DNA of 64,000 nt from Macrocystis pyrifera (Eukaryota > Sar > Phaeophyceae > Laminariales > Laminariaceae), in the NCBI GenBank assembly GCA_031763025.1, contig JASSKH010000031.1:1364001-1428000 (forward strand), written 5' to 3'. Of this stretch, positions 17,941 to 30,900 are shown one piece after another. Numbering within the stretch: position 1 is the stretch's first letter; each line of letters begins with the position of its first letter. A program made the translations under genes and the position numbers. Under the pieces are notes generated by a model. That model saw only the letters and a program-made list of their open reading frames with translations, was not told where the DNA came from and did no database searches.

Positions 17941-20597
17941 GGGTCCCTTCAAAGGATTGCCTACTACTGTGCTAGTCCAGTCTACTACTAATAATACTAC
18001 GTATAACTGGCCTTATCGTAACTGCCGCATAATGTTGTTAGGTATATAATTGTATCATATAGTAGTGACCCATGCAGGTATTAATATTAATAGTAGTGAG
18101 TAGTGGTATGAATAGTGACACTGTTCCAGCCAACTTTTCGTGCTACAAGTCAAAAACAGAAGACAGACGACAAGAAGGAGATATCGTCAACACAAGAAAA
18201 ATCAATACCACTGACTTCCCACTCGCACTCCATTATTTATTATTCTGATATTGTACGATCCATGACCAGCTCTCGCCAAACTCTTCCGATCTAGCTGCCA
18301 TCAGTCAATCCAGGAGTAAGTAGGGGGAAAGGCATTTCCCGACCACAGCGTTCCTAAAGATTCCACAAAAATAGAAAAAAAAAGGTAGGTAAAACTCGGC
18401 GCCGAGAATAAGATCAAAGTCAACTCACACAACCTCACAAATCTCTCCTGGCAAAAAAAGGAAAGCACACCAAACGAGATGGATGGCTTTATCCAATCAA
18501 CGTGTGTTCGTACTCCTTCATGGGCATCATCACCGCCACCTCGTCTTATTTCGTAAATCTATCTAGCTCTCCCCCCCCCCCCGCGCTCCTGCCCACCGTG
18601 GACACATATACTACTCTAATAACACGGACACCGACAAACTTACGACTGATGAACGCGATGGCCGGCACGACAAGTGCACCCATCGTGCTCTTGCTCATGT
18701 TAACCTTTCAGAGCTACACTTACGTTTTCGGAGGCACGACACTCGAAACTAGTGTGGGGAAGACCTTGACAGAATAAAGAACGGAGAAGTAAGTTGCGGC
18801 AAACATATACCCAACCCAGCAAACACCCAGCAAACACCCCCTCCCCCCGCACTTTCAACTGTCTACAACTAAACGAAAACCTCTACTCAACACTCCCATC
18901 CGCCTACAACCAAACACAAAACATCATTCTTCCTCGCGACATCGCCCAACGGATAGCGGCACCATGGGTAATCGCGCTAGGAGGAACCCGGCCCTTCGGT
19001 CATCACCCTCCGATGCCGAGCCCCTTTGGCTAACACTCCCGATCCCAGACCCTATTGCCTACTGCCACCCATCCCCGTTCTAGATAAGAAGAACCCCAAA
19101 TGTCTAAGCTGGGGCACCAAGGTTGATCGCCAGGAGGAGCCGGACCCTGCCAACCACAAATCCCAATCTCGAACTCCTTCAGGTGCCATATCAGACCCTT
19201 GGCCCCTTCGCCCACCGTCAACTAACCCCGCTCTACAGAAACAAACACAATGCATTCTCTGCCGGGAGCGGGGCAACGCGAAGTGTCGGGCTGGCCTAAA
19301 AGACACCGGCTCGCCCATCACGTCACCTGCGCTACAAAAATCGCCACTGTATGGCTGCAGCAGACACACACAGACACACAGAGCGCTCTTTGTACACAAA
19401 TCAACGCGAAGGTGGGTCAACGGGACCTCCCCTTTCCCTTCCCCCGCCCCCTCTCCTACCTCCCCCCCTCTCCCCCATCTTCACCCCACCCCCAACCCCT
19501 TATCACTGCTCCTCCATCCCACCTCACCCTTGCACTCATCCCCCACCCCCTCTCACACCTACCCCTACCCTCACCCGCCATTATAAACTGATCGAAAAAC
19601 AATGAATCAGTGACGCGGCACATCGATGGAACGAGATACATGCACAGATTCAAGCAAAAGACCAAGGAAAAAATCCAAGTGAAAGGCCAAGGCAAACGCC
19701 AAGGCAAAGGCACTTGCCAAGGCGAAAGCCAAGGCGAACGCCAAGTCGAAGGCCAACGCACAGGTCGAGCGAACGGCCATGGGAAACCCAAGCCAAACAC
19801 CAAACCAATCGTCGAGCCAATGTCAGACTGGACCGGCGGGACCGAGAAGCAGAGAGGGCCTGAGAGCTGACCATCCACCTACCCACCCACTCCATGCGTC
19901 ACAACCGACGAATCGTCTCGTCGCAACCGACCCACCACTCAACTGATCAGTCGCTTCACGCTTAACAACCAACCAAAAGGCCCATCGTTGCACACGACAC
20001 ACACCGACAAGGTCTCCGCCGAATCAGTGCAACTCAGTGCTGTGGACGTGGTGGTCCGCCCTCTGTCCGTTGAGAACGGGGGAGAACCGGAGTGGCCGTC
20101 GCCACGCCTGCGGCTGCGGCTGCGGCTGCATCTGCTGCTGCTCCTCGTTGCTGTTCCTACTCTTCCTGTTGCTGTTTCCTCTTTTTTGTCGGCAGCGCGG
20201 GTGCGGGCTTGTCCCTCGAAATTCCCTGCCCAAACAAATAAAGTTAGGATCCAACATGCGAGGGCGGGAGGTAGGATGGGAGAAGAAAAAGTGAGGGATG
20301 CAAGAGGACAGGGATGAGGGGGTTACAAGAAGAAAAGCACAAGCTGACACAAACAAACACGGAGGAGACACACTACCGAAATCCCCCCCCTTGGGGTAAA
20401 CTCGGCTCCTGAAACAAAACATGTATTTTCCGGGGACGCAGAGGGTATTTATGTTCATGTTCATGCAGGGGGGTAGGGTGGGGTGTGAACTATTCAAGAC
20501 AAGCGAGGCGAAGAGGCGGTCGACATCCAAGCGCAACGCGCCACACCGTTCCCCACCACTTCTACCCCTCGTATCCCTGCCACGCAAAAGAAGGCAT
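17941..20597. other. Region downstream of the PHD-JmjC gene, no gene recognised
   Basis: It contains a C-rich tract (19430-19580) and a run of CCAAGGC-based 12-bp units (19676-19765). The short frame at 18502-18777 starts with a hydrophobic stretch but has no other support. Confidence 0.55.
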
Positions 20598-21040
20598 GAC
20601 ATCTACCCTGCCCTACCCTACCCTTCATCGCCCTGCCCTACCTTGCCGTATCCTGCTTCGCACTGCCCTGCCCTACCCACCCTACCCTACCCTATACTGC
20701 CTTGCCATACCGATACCTACCCTTCTTTGCGCTATCTTACCTATCCTACTCCACCCTATGGGTAGCACTTGTTGGCTGTCATATTTACATGACCGGCTTC
20801 CTAACCCGATGTCACCGGAATACCAACAGTGCCTAACAATCATATTCGTGGTATATCTAAGCTTTGGGGGTGTTCATCCGGTTGAACTTTCATATTTTCT
20901 CCCAATCAGTCTTTGGGTGAAGCATAGAACTCCTCAAGTCAGGAGAATGTAGGTGCTGCCCCTACCCTACCCTACCCTACCCTACCCTACTCCATACCCT
21001 ACCATACTTCTACCTACGTTACCCTACCCTACCCAAACTT
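20598..21040. repeat. CCCTA pentamer repeat at the 3' end of the PHD-JmjC gene
   Basis: Degenerate (CCCTA)n and (CCCTGCCCTAC)n, cleanest at 20955-20990 and interrupted at 20760-20950. On the coding strand it reads TAGGG, and the gene's stop codon arises within it. The period is 5, not the 6 of TTAGGG telomeres. Confidence 0.85.
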
Positions 21041-21914
21041 GACTCCCCCTTCGTACGCACCTCGCCAGCGCATTCCTTGTGGCTTCGTTTCTTGCCTCGG
21101 GCGCACCCATCCCCGCTTCGTCCAGCGTCATCACGCTGGGGACCACGACTGTCTATTGTTTTGTCGCTGAGGCTGCCACTGTGGTCACCGCTGCCCTGAG
21201 CGGGGTTGCTGCGCTGGCTCTCCAACGCCGAGACGCCCAAAGACCATGAGGCCGACGCGTCCCTGCTCGCGCTACCTCTATCGATCCTCCGATCTCTGCT
21301 CCTGCTCCTGCTTTTGCTCAGGCTCCGGCTCCGGCTCCTACACTTGCATCTGCTCCTGCTGCGGTTCCGCCGCACTTTGTGCCGGGAGATCATCTCGGAC
21401 GAGCGCCGACGAACCAGATTCACCACCTCGTTTTCGCCACCAATTTCCTCTCCGTCACCACCCCTACCTCCACCCCAACCCCCATCCCCCTTGCCTTCAA
21501 CGCACCCTTTTTCGAGGGGTGCTTTGGTGCACTTAATCCCGAAATCTCCAGCGTTGGTGGGCCGGCTGCGACGGTCGGTGGTTCTAGCCCTGCGCGCCAT
21601 GACGGCGACGGCGGAGGCAGCAAGGTCATGGAAAGCTTCAATGTCGGGAGCTTCCTCGTCCCCACTTCCAGAGGATGCTGTTGGTCCCGTCGGGGTGTCC
21701 CCATAGCTTGCGTGCCGGCTGCAACTGGGGCTGATGCCAGCCCTGTGTTTCAACGTTGTGATGGTGGCGGCCTTGGAGACGGTACTTAAAACTTCGACCA
21801 AAGTGCCACCGTCGCACGCCTCCACATTTTCCTTTCTGATCAGCGGCGCCAATGCCTTCGCAACATCGTCCGATCGGCCGCGCGAGAGAAGGTGGTTGAT
21901 GACGACAGCTACAG
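21019..21914 (-). CDS. PHD-JmjC gene: last exon, SR-rich C-terminus
   Basis: Acceptor CATCCTCCGCAG|CT restores phase after a 155-nt intron. It encodes AVAVVINHLLSRGRSDDVAK, then an acidic/Gly-rich stretch and an RS domain-like run (NRSRSRCKCRSRSRSLSKSR), ending ESSLGRVG-stop. The stop TAA lies in the TAGGG repeat. Confidence 0.65.
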
Positions 21915-24900
21915 CTGCGGAGGATGGGGGTACGGGCGTAGAGCCAGGCCCGCTCGTGCCACCACCGCCGCCACCAACAGCCCCGCCACCAGCCCCGCCA
22001 CCACAGCCAATGCCCCCCGCGCTCTCTTCCCCCCCCTTATTAAGTAGTCCCTTGCCGACGAGTCCTTACCGGCGAGCCCTCCTTCGCGCGGGTTGTGACT
22101 AGATGCGCGTGTGACCTCACCCTCTCCCCTAACCGAGTATTCGGACCAACTCTTTGTATCCCCGTGATCCGCAGCGCCCCCATTGCTCTCGGCGTACCTT
22201 GTCCGCCACGACGGAGGATCAGCCTGGCACGCTACCCCGCGAGACTGGGCTGCACGGCGCTGCCGGCTGGTCTTGAGGGGGGGGGGGCATGGGGTTTGAG
22301 CAGCGTCGCTACCATCAACACCGCCACTGGCATCGCCGACATAGTCGCAACTACCGCTGCCACCGCTGCGCCCACCGGCACCGCCGCCGCTGCCGTTTCT
22401 GGCACCACAGCCACCACCGCTCCCGCTGCCGCTGTTACCGTCGCCGCCGCCGTAACTACCGCTGCTAACGGCCTTGGCCATGACGCCCTTGCTAGTCTCC
22501 TTGCGGGAGGGAGACCGCAGCAATGAACGCTCGCGAGCGCTAGAGCTGGGAGAATCCCTTCCCCGACCCTCACCTCCGTGCCGACTACCACCTCGGCCGC
22601 GTCTCTTGCCCCTCTCTCTGTCGCGGATCAAGGATCGCCTCTTCTGGCGGGACGAGGCGCCGCCACCGCGGCTTTCACCGCGCACACGACGGTCTCGTGA
22701 GGCATGATCCGTGCTGCCCCGCATACGGCCGCCACTCTCAAGTTCCCCACGCACGCGGCGGTGGGTCTTGTCGTGATGGGAGGAGAAAGCATGGTGGGGG
22801 CGGGGGTGATTTCTGCCGTTTCTCCTGTTACTAGACGCGTGCTGGTAGCGGCTGCTGCTTTTGCTACCCGGATGCACGCGGCGCTCCGTCTCGGCATCAT
22901 TAAAATTAGCGCATCGTTGACGGCAGCCGCTCCTTCGTTCCCTAGAGGTGCGGCGGTTGCAGCTGGTGCTCCTGACATCCCTTGGAGTGCGGCGCTGGCG
23001 CTCGTTCCCATGCCCTACGCCGTGACGGCTGAAGCTCCGTTCGTCGCTGCGCAAGCGGCGCTGACTCCCCGTCTTGTCGCTACATCGGCTCCTGCTTCTT
23101 CCACTACCACGAACGGGAAGTGTCACCTCTCCGTCCTCGATTGACCCGCAGTGGAGGCTGCTGCCTCGCTCATTTACACACACACGGCGCTGCCTCTCGC
23201 CATCCCCGGTACCGGGATCCTGACGGCTGCTGCTTTCACCACCCCCTCGCATGCGGCGGCTTCTATCCTTCTCCTCTTGGTAGTCACTGCCGTAGCGGCT
23301 GCGGCTTCGTTGCATCCCACCACGTCGCCTTCTCTCCTCCTCCTCCTCCTCCTCCTCCTTCAAGCTGACTCCGTTCCTGCTGAGGCTCCGTTGAACCGGC
23401 GAGCAGCGTTGCTTTTCTTCCTTTTTTTGTTTACGCCGGCGGCTAGGACTCCTTTCAATCCGACTGCGGTGCTTCCTCTCCTCCTCGCAGCCGGCCGGGT
23501 GGCGGCTGCGGCTCCGCTCCACCAGTGAGCGGCGTCGCCTTTCCTCGTCACCGTCAATACCCTCTCGGTCGTGGCAGGTCCTGCTTTCCTCCCTCTGCAC
23601 GCAGCGATACCTCTTTTCTTCCCTCTCATACCTACCGCTGTGGTGGCTACGGCTTCGTTCTCCCCCCACGTGGTGGTATTGGTCATCCCCTCGCCCGTGT
23701 CGGCTGCGGCTGTTGTCCCTCTCCACGCGATGCTTCCCCTCTTCCTCGCCGTCTAGTTTCTCGCGGTGGCGACTATGGCTCCGCTCCTCCGGCGCGAGGC
23801 GCTGTCTATCAGCCGAAAGCGCCGTCGATGATTGACCCAAAAGCGGAGGCGTCTGCGTCTGCCGCATACCTCTGTCGCGGTCCTGCTTCCTCGACACCGT
23901 GCCGTCGTACCCTCCTCGGCTCTCGCTCCCGCTGGCGGAGCCGCAGTGCTTGTCATTGCGACCGCTGATTTCGCGTTGGTTCGGGCTTTCGTGGTCGTTC
24001 AAGTCGCGTGGGGTCGGGCGTTCATGCCTATCGTTACCGCGCTCGCGATCGTCGTTATCACGAGATTTCGACTTTTCAGGGCAGGCGGACCACTGGACTC
24101 CGCAGTCATCACTGCTGCAACAACTGTCGCGATCGGGGTCACCGGGGCAGTCGCCCGTCGCCCTTTTCGGTGCTCTCGAACTCGGGCGATGTTTGCCATT
24201 GTCGCAGAGGTTGCTCGGTTCATACCGGCGGTCGTTGTTTTCTCCATGCAAGCTCAACTTCGCGAAGCTCCGGTCGCCCCCAAGAGAGCGGCATCGAGAG
24301 CGCACGTCGGCGTCGACATGATTCCTGTAACCACGGCCGCCGCTCCCATCCCTACCACCAACACCAGCACCACTATCATCACCAGCACCACCAACAACCA
24401 CGCTAGCACCATCGCTATTACCACCACCACCACTGCCACCACCGTCCCCATCACCGCCACAAGCGCACGCGTTTGCGCGTGCGGGAGCGGCCGTCGGAGC
24501 AGACGCATTTGACGTCAGCGTACGATAGGCGGACGCGACAAAAGTGGACACGCTAGTAGCAGACGCGCAAGCGCAAACGTCGGTCGGTTCGCCAGAGGGC
24601 GTAGTCTCCCTCGCCGCCTCTGCAGTACCTCCGGCAATGGCTACTGCAACCAACTCTCCGTCACCATCTCCAGCGCGGCCACCGGCAACCGCCGACAAAC
24701 GCGAACGGGTCCTCCCAAGCGCCTTCCGAGGGGCGCCAGCGTCGCGTGTCTTAAGCGGTGAAAGGGAGCTGGCCACCGGCACCTTGAGCGCCGTCGCTGA
24801 AACCCTCCCTTTCGCTTTCACACTAACATGTCCCCGTCGCCACCGCCAACGCCGCTCCCACTACCGCTAGAGCCCCCTGCGCTGCACGATACGTTGCGAC

Positions 24901-27900
24901 CATCTTCCCCACCATCAGAACCGCTTGTACTCGCGCTCACATTCACGCACGCAGGAGAAGACGTGTTTGAAGTGGGCGTGCCAAAGGTGGGCGCGACAGC
25001 AGCGGACACACTAGTAGCAGACGCGCTAGCGCAAGCGTCAGCCGGTTCGCGAGAGCGAAGAATCTCCCTCGCCGCCTCTGCAGTACCTCCGTCGATGGCG
25101 ACGGCGACCAACCCTCCGTGACAATCGCTGGTGCAGCCACCGGCAACCGACGCCGAACGCGAACGGGTCTTCCCAAGCGCCTTCCGAGGGACGACAGCGT
25201 TGCGCGCCTTGACCGGCGCAAGGGAGCTGCCCACCCGTGCTATGAGCGCCGTCGGCGAATTTCTCCCCTGCGAAGAATTCTTCGACAGGCTGTTGATCTC
25301 CTTCGAAAGGCCGACCTTCTCCTTCGCGTTCACCTGAATGACGCCGTCGCCACCACCAACGCCGTTCCCACCCCCCATAGAGCAGTTTCCACTACCACGC
25401 ACACTGCCACTGTCGCCCCTACCACTACCACTAGCGCTTGCGCTCGTGCACGTAGTTGCGATCGCCGTAGAGGCGGACGCGTTGGTCATGGACCCGTCAG
25501 AAGCGGACGCGAAAAGAATGGGCATATCAGTAGACGACATGCTAGCGCGCGCGCCAGCCGGTTTGTCAGAGCGCGATATCTCCATCGCCGCCATCCCAGT
25601 GATCCTCATGATGTCTCCGGTGACGGCTCCCGCAATTGCGCCGGGTCTCTGCCCTCCTTCTCGGCTCCGAACCCCGTGACGGTTGCGTCTGGCAGGCTCC
25701 AGAGGGACCCTGTCCCGTGCCGTCCCAACAACAGCAGTAGTGCCGCCCTTAGGCGTCGCCACCGGTTCGATAGCCACATACGTCCCCGCCGCGACACGCT
25801 CGCTGGTTCTGCCCGGTTCCCCCGCACCTCTCCCTCTGTCCCTACTTTTCGGGCAACCCGCACCACTCGCGCCGCACGCACTTCCGCCTTGGCCCTCGCC
25901 TAGGTCCTGGTCCTGGCCGCACCAACCGAGACGGTTCGCCCCGCCGCCACTTTTCCTCCCGCCGCTGGCCCAACCGAGACAAGTCACGCCACCCCGTTCA
26001 CTATCGATGATGTGCTCACCGACCCCATCCGCGCCGCTTCCACCTTTGGGTGCACCGTCGCCAGAGTCTGGTCGAGAGACAGCGTGTGCACCGCAGATAC
26101 TGGCCGCTATGCGCGAGCCGCCGTCGCGCGCGCCCGCCGCCTTCACTCCTGACAGGTCGGCGGCGGATCCCACGTTTGGAATAACCACTGCCGCAGTCGC
26201 AGCCGCAGCCGCAGCTACAGCCGCAGACGTAGTCGCAGCCGCTGTTCCCGCAGCGTGGTGGACGGAGGGGGTGGACATTACGTGGCGCGGCTGATCAGCT
26301 TTCGACAACATTTCGTGGTCTTCCAGCATGATCTGGCGGATGAACTCTGCGAAATCTTCGCGCTGGGACACCACCGGCATAGTCGCTGCCAGCAACGCCA
26401 TCGCGGGCATTGCCGCTGCCTCTATCGCTACACTAGGCGCTGCTGTTGCTTCCACTGCTGCTGACGGCCTCGCCGGCGCTTCCACCGCAGCGGTGTCGGC
26501 ATCTGTTACGACGAAGTCGGGCAGGTCATTGATCTCAACCTCAGCCGCCTCCATCGGAGTAGGACGAGGACTCAGGGGAAGAAATACCGTAGAGGTGGTG
26601 GCAACCGAGGTATCGGCTTTCTTCTTCTTCCTTCTCCTCACAGCCCCCCCCTCTACCACAGCGTCTGCGGAAGCGTCACTCTCCCGCACAGGGCGCGTCG
26701 GCGCTGCGTGGGGCGGTACGGGTGTCGCAGAAGCAATGCCAGATGGCGGCCGGCTCTGGCGCTGCAACCTCGTCGCGCTAGGGGCGCTCCGACCTCTTCC
26801 CCGCCGTCCCGACACCTGAGTTTCCCGTAGTGCCGTCTCGCTGGCTGTTGCAGCTGCTGCTGCTATTGCTGCTGCTGTCGCTGCTGCTTCATCTCCTCGT
26901 GATTGTCCCGGAGCGACAGCATGAGCGGTAGCCGCCGCCGCGATGGCTGCTGGACAACGTCGGGGAAGTGGCACCCTCACCACCGCTGATACCAGCTGCT
27001 CTCGGGCAAGTAGTGGTGCCCTGGCGGGTATCTGTGGCTTCGTGGGCAGCGACGCCTTCCCGAGTACCGGTGTCGTTGCGGATAGCAGTGCGCTCGCGGG
27101 CAATGGAGCCGCAGAAGCAGACGTACCCTTTCGAGGTCTCCCTCTCCCCCTTTTAACCACGGTCTGTTCCACAGGCTTCGACAGAGAGCTTCCCACAGCC
27201 ACCGCTGCCCCCGATGCCACCGCCACCACTGCCGCTGCCGCCGATCCGCCGGCAACGTTGGCGCACTCGTCAGCGACCTGTGACGGTGCCACTGACTGGT
27301 TCCAGCGAACCGGGTGCAGCACCACCCCCTCCTCACCATGTTCCTTTGGGCGCACAAAGAGGAACCTCGGGCATAACGGCGCCGATGGAGGGGGTGGGGG
27401 CGCCATGTGCGACACGGCCGGGCTTTCCTCGCATGCACCGCCGGGAGCAGCAGCAGCCGCGGCAGCGACCGCAGCCGCGTCGGGGGCCGCGCGAGCCGTG
27501 CTCCGGCGCCGCCAGCGCAGTCGCAAAATCAGCGCGCTTTTGATAATGTGGCCTGCGGCACGCTCCCTCATGCTCTGAGGCGGCGCGTGCTCAATGGCGC
27601 TTCGGGACCGGTCTGTATTCACGCCCAGCTCCGCCTCTGCCTCTGTCGTGCTTGCCTCCGCCATTTCCATGGCGGTAGCGCAGTTCGCGGGGTGTGGCAT
27701 TATATTCCACGCCACGCTGAGCGAGGGCACGGCGTTCATGAATTCGTGCAAAGTGCCCGAGGGTACGAGGTAGGCCTCGCCGGCTCGGATGGCGAAGGTT
27801 TTGTAACGCACGCCAGCATTTCGGAGGCGTTGGCGGAGAGTGGGGTCGTCGTCAATGCGGTCATTGACCTGTGGGGAGTCGGGAGGGGGTTTAGGAGGGG

Positions 27901-30900
27901 GAAAGAGGGACGAGGGGGAGGGAGGTTGGGGGTGAGGGAGGGAGGGAGGGAGGGAGGGGGGGGAGGAGGCGATCGACGGAGCTATGTGACAATGCTCAAG
28001 CAGCTAGTCTCGTTTGACGCTTTTTCTACTGCAAATATAGCCCACCCATTCATTGTACGTACATTGTTCTCAAAAACTTGCGAGCATTTCTCAAGGGTTT
28101 AATTAATGGCGTGAGTTCATAGCTGTATCAATATGTATATAGAGGGGATCAATAAACATATATGATTCGGAGCTACAGAATGATGAAGCTCGTCTCCTTT
28201 AAAGCTTGGGTTCGGAGCCAAAGAAAGATGTAGCCCATCTCGTTTAATGGCGTGAGTCTGGAGCAATTTAGGATCTAGATTATTAGGTGTCGTTTGGCAC
28301 AGCTTTAGGATGTGTGAGTGCAAAATTAGGGTATGAAGCCACATCAGTAAGATGTACAGCAGTAGCTCGTTGCGTTCAACGCTTTTGGGACAAATGTATA
28401 GCGACAAAACCAAATGAGAAGTGCTGTTATATCATCCGTTTCGTAAGGTGTGAGGGTGCAGCACACGACAGTTCATGCTGCGCGCGTGTCGTTTATCTCC
28501 TTGCAATAAAGTCACCATCCCCAAACCTTGCAGCCCGCGTTGCTTCGTGTGGTTGATGCTTTAGTCGCTATTTTTTCCCGCTGAAGCCCCCAAAGCGATA
28601 GTGGCTTGGTTCAAGAGCTGCGGTCCGAGTACGATGCGGGGAAGCTACATCGATACGTAATACTTGGTGTTTAACGTAAGATGCAGGCTTTCGAGCTACA
28701 GTAAAAATGTTCTTGGTAGAGTTTTAAGAGATACGGACAAATACCTGGTACGTATAGGGTTTGGACCCAAGTAGTAAACATGCATACGTAGCATGTATTT
28801 AACAGCGCCCACGTTTCTGGGACAGACTACTAGGAATGAAGGTATGATAGTTTTCTGGTGAAAGAGCTAAGCGCTCTACCAGGTACAATGTAGTCGAAAG
28901 CGAAGGCGATGGTTGCGAAGCAAAGGGCGACAAAACGGCGTGGCTGACAACAGCGGGGCAGTAGCAACACTAGCAGCGAAGGCAACATAACTAACCGCGA
29001 ATCTTTCAAACCACCGGGAAAGCAAAAAGCAACACCTACAACAGCCTCTCCACCACCGCCAACAACAACACCAAACATAGCAAACACAACATTGACCCCT
29101 AATACCAGCATCACCCGCAACAACAACCCACAACAAATCCTCTGCTATACCAGATTCGAGGCATTCTACACGGGGCAAGCAAGACTTACGACGTAGCTCG
29201 ATCCTCCTGGCTTCGCGAAGGCCTTGAACTTCGCGATCGCCAATGCCGTCGCACAATCTTCGGTCTCGAAGGCCGTGACCTGTTTCTCGCCGGCCTTCAA
29301 CCCACCGATTGCTGTAAACGAACCCATTCCTGTAACAGGTAACAGTATGGACGACAACAACATTGTAAATCATGCAATGAAGCAATCATCTTACTTAACC
29401 ATACAATCGCGCAACGATAGCATCCGGCAGTCATATCCAAATGTAACTATCTCCGCAATGTGCAGTCTCTAAGGCCGGGCCGTGCTTGTCCCCGATATAT
29501 TAAGCCCACCGATTACCGTGAAATAGAGTATATCTAGTCATATAGCAACTATTCTAATACGTATTCAGGGCTATATACGGGTCTTGACCCGACCCGCGGG
29601 TCGGGCCAGGAGGTGTGCGAATCGTCACGGGGTAGGTCGGGTCGAGTCAGGAGGTGTTCAAAACCTCACGGGGACGGATCGGGTCGGGTCAAGAGGTTTT
29701 CTAATATCACGCGTCGGGAAAAGTCGAGTCGGTGCAAGAGGTTTTGAAATCGGAGGCGTTTTAGGATAGAGGTTCACCCTAATTTTTCTGAGGCTCCTCA
29801 CCTAAGGAGCTCCAAACCTCACCCGGAAACTGACCTCAGCAAAAATTAAGTAGCATCCAGATTAGTAATCGTATGGGCCGAGTATACAAAACAGTCATTT
29901 TTTTTAACAAGACTGGCATTCCGACGATTTTGGGTTAAGGAACCTCGTCATTTAGAAAACATTTTAGCGGAATTGTGCTACCTCTGTCGTAGAACGCGTC
30001 ATCATAGGTCGGGTCGGGTCGGGTCAGGAGCTGTTCAAAAATTCCACGAGTCGGGTCTGATCACGACCTGCGAGAAACGGGCCACTCGCAGGTCGGGAGA
30101 GCATGACCCCCGAGTTGGTTTCTGCAGACCCGCGGGTCAGACCCGCAGAACCGACCAGCGCATCATCAAACACCACTACAAACATTCCCCGCTTTTTTTC
30201 CCAGAGACTTCTCTCGCACTAAACCCAATACTCTTTTTGTATCACACTTGCGTATTGAAACCAGAAAACACCGTCAATCTACATACGCATGTCGGCATCC
30301 ATCCATACATGATGCAACCGGGCCATATCTCACTGCGGGATACCAAGATAAATACTAAATTGTTTTTAAAGTGTCGACTCACGGGTCGGTTTCGCGGGAC
30401 GTTTCCGCGGGTCAAGAGGAACGTTTTTGCGGATATAGGTAACTCGACCCGTGACATGACCCATAACTTACGGGTCAATCGGAATTGGCGGGTCAGATCG
30501 GGTTGGGTCAGAGTGTTTTCAAACTCTCGTGGGTCAGGCGGGTTCGGGTCAAGAAGTTTCCAAAGTTCACGGGTCGGGTCGGGTGGGGTCGGGCCCGGTT
30601 AGGTCAAGAGGTTTCAAAATCTCACGGATCGAGTCGGGTCGGGTCAGGAGTCGATCGAAAGCTCACGAGTCAGGTCGGGTCACGACCAGCGAGAAACGGT
30701 CCACTCGCGGATTGGGCCAGCATGACCCATAAGTTGTCTTCTGCTGATCCGTGGGTCGGATCCACGGACCCGGCTCGCGGATGCGGCACTCGAAAAACTT
30801 CCTGCGTTTTCCCCGAAGGCTTTTCTCGTACCAAAGTACGTACTCAAACATGAAAACACCGCCAAATCTATACGTATACGTATGTCCGAATCCATCCATA

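Noticed and set aside
20598-21040. Telomere or interstitial telomere repeat
   Set aside because: The unit is the pentamer CCCTA with degenerate variants, not TTAGGG; treated as a microsatellite.
21206-27578. Many plus-strand open frames of 60-260 codons opposite the PHD-JmjC tail
   Set aside because: They are antisense shadows of GC-rich, biased codons in the minus-strand exons; none shows a domain, and the minus strand has splice-consistent coding.
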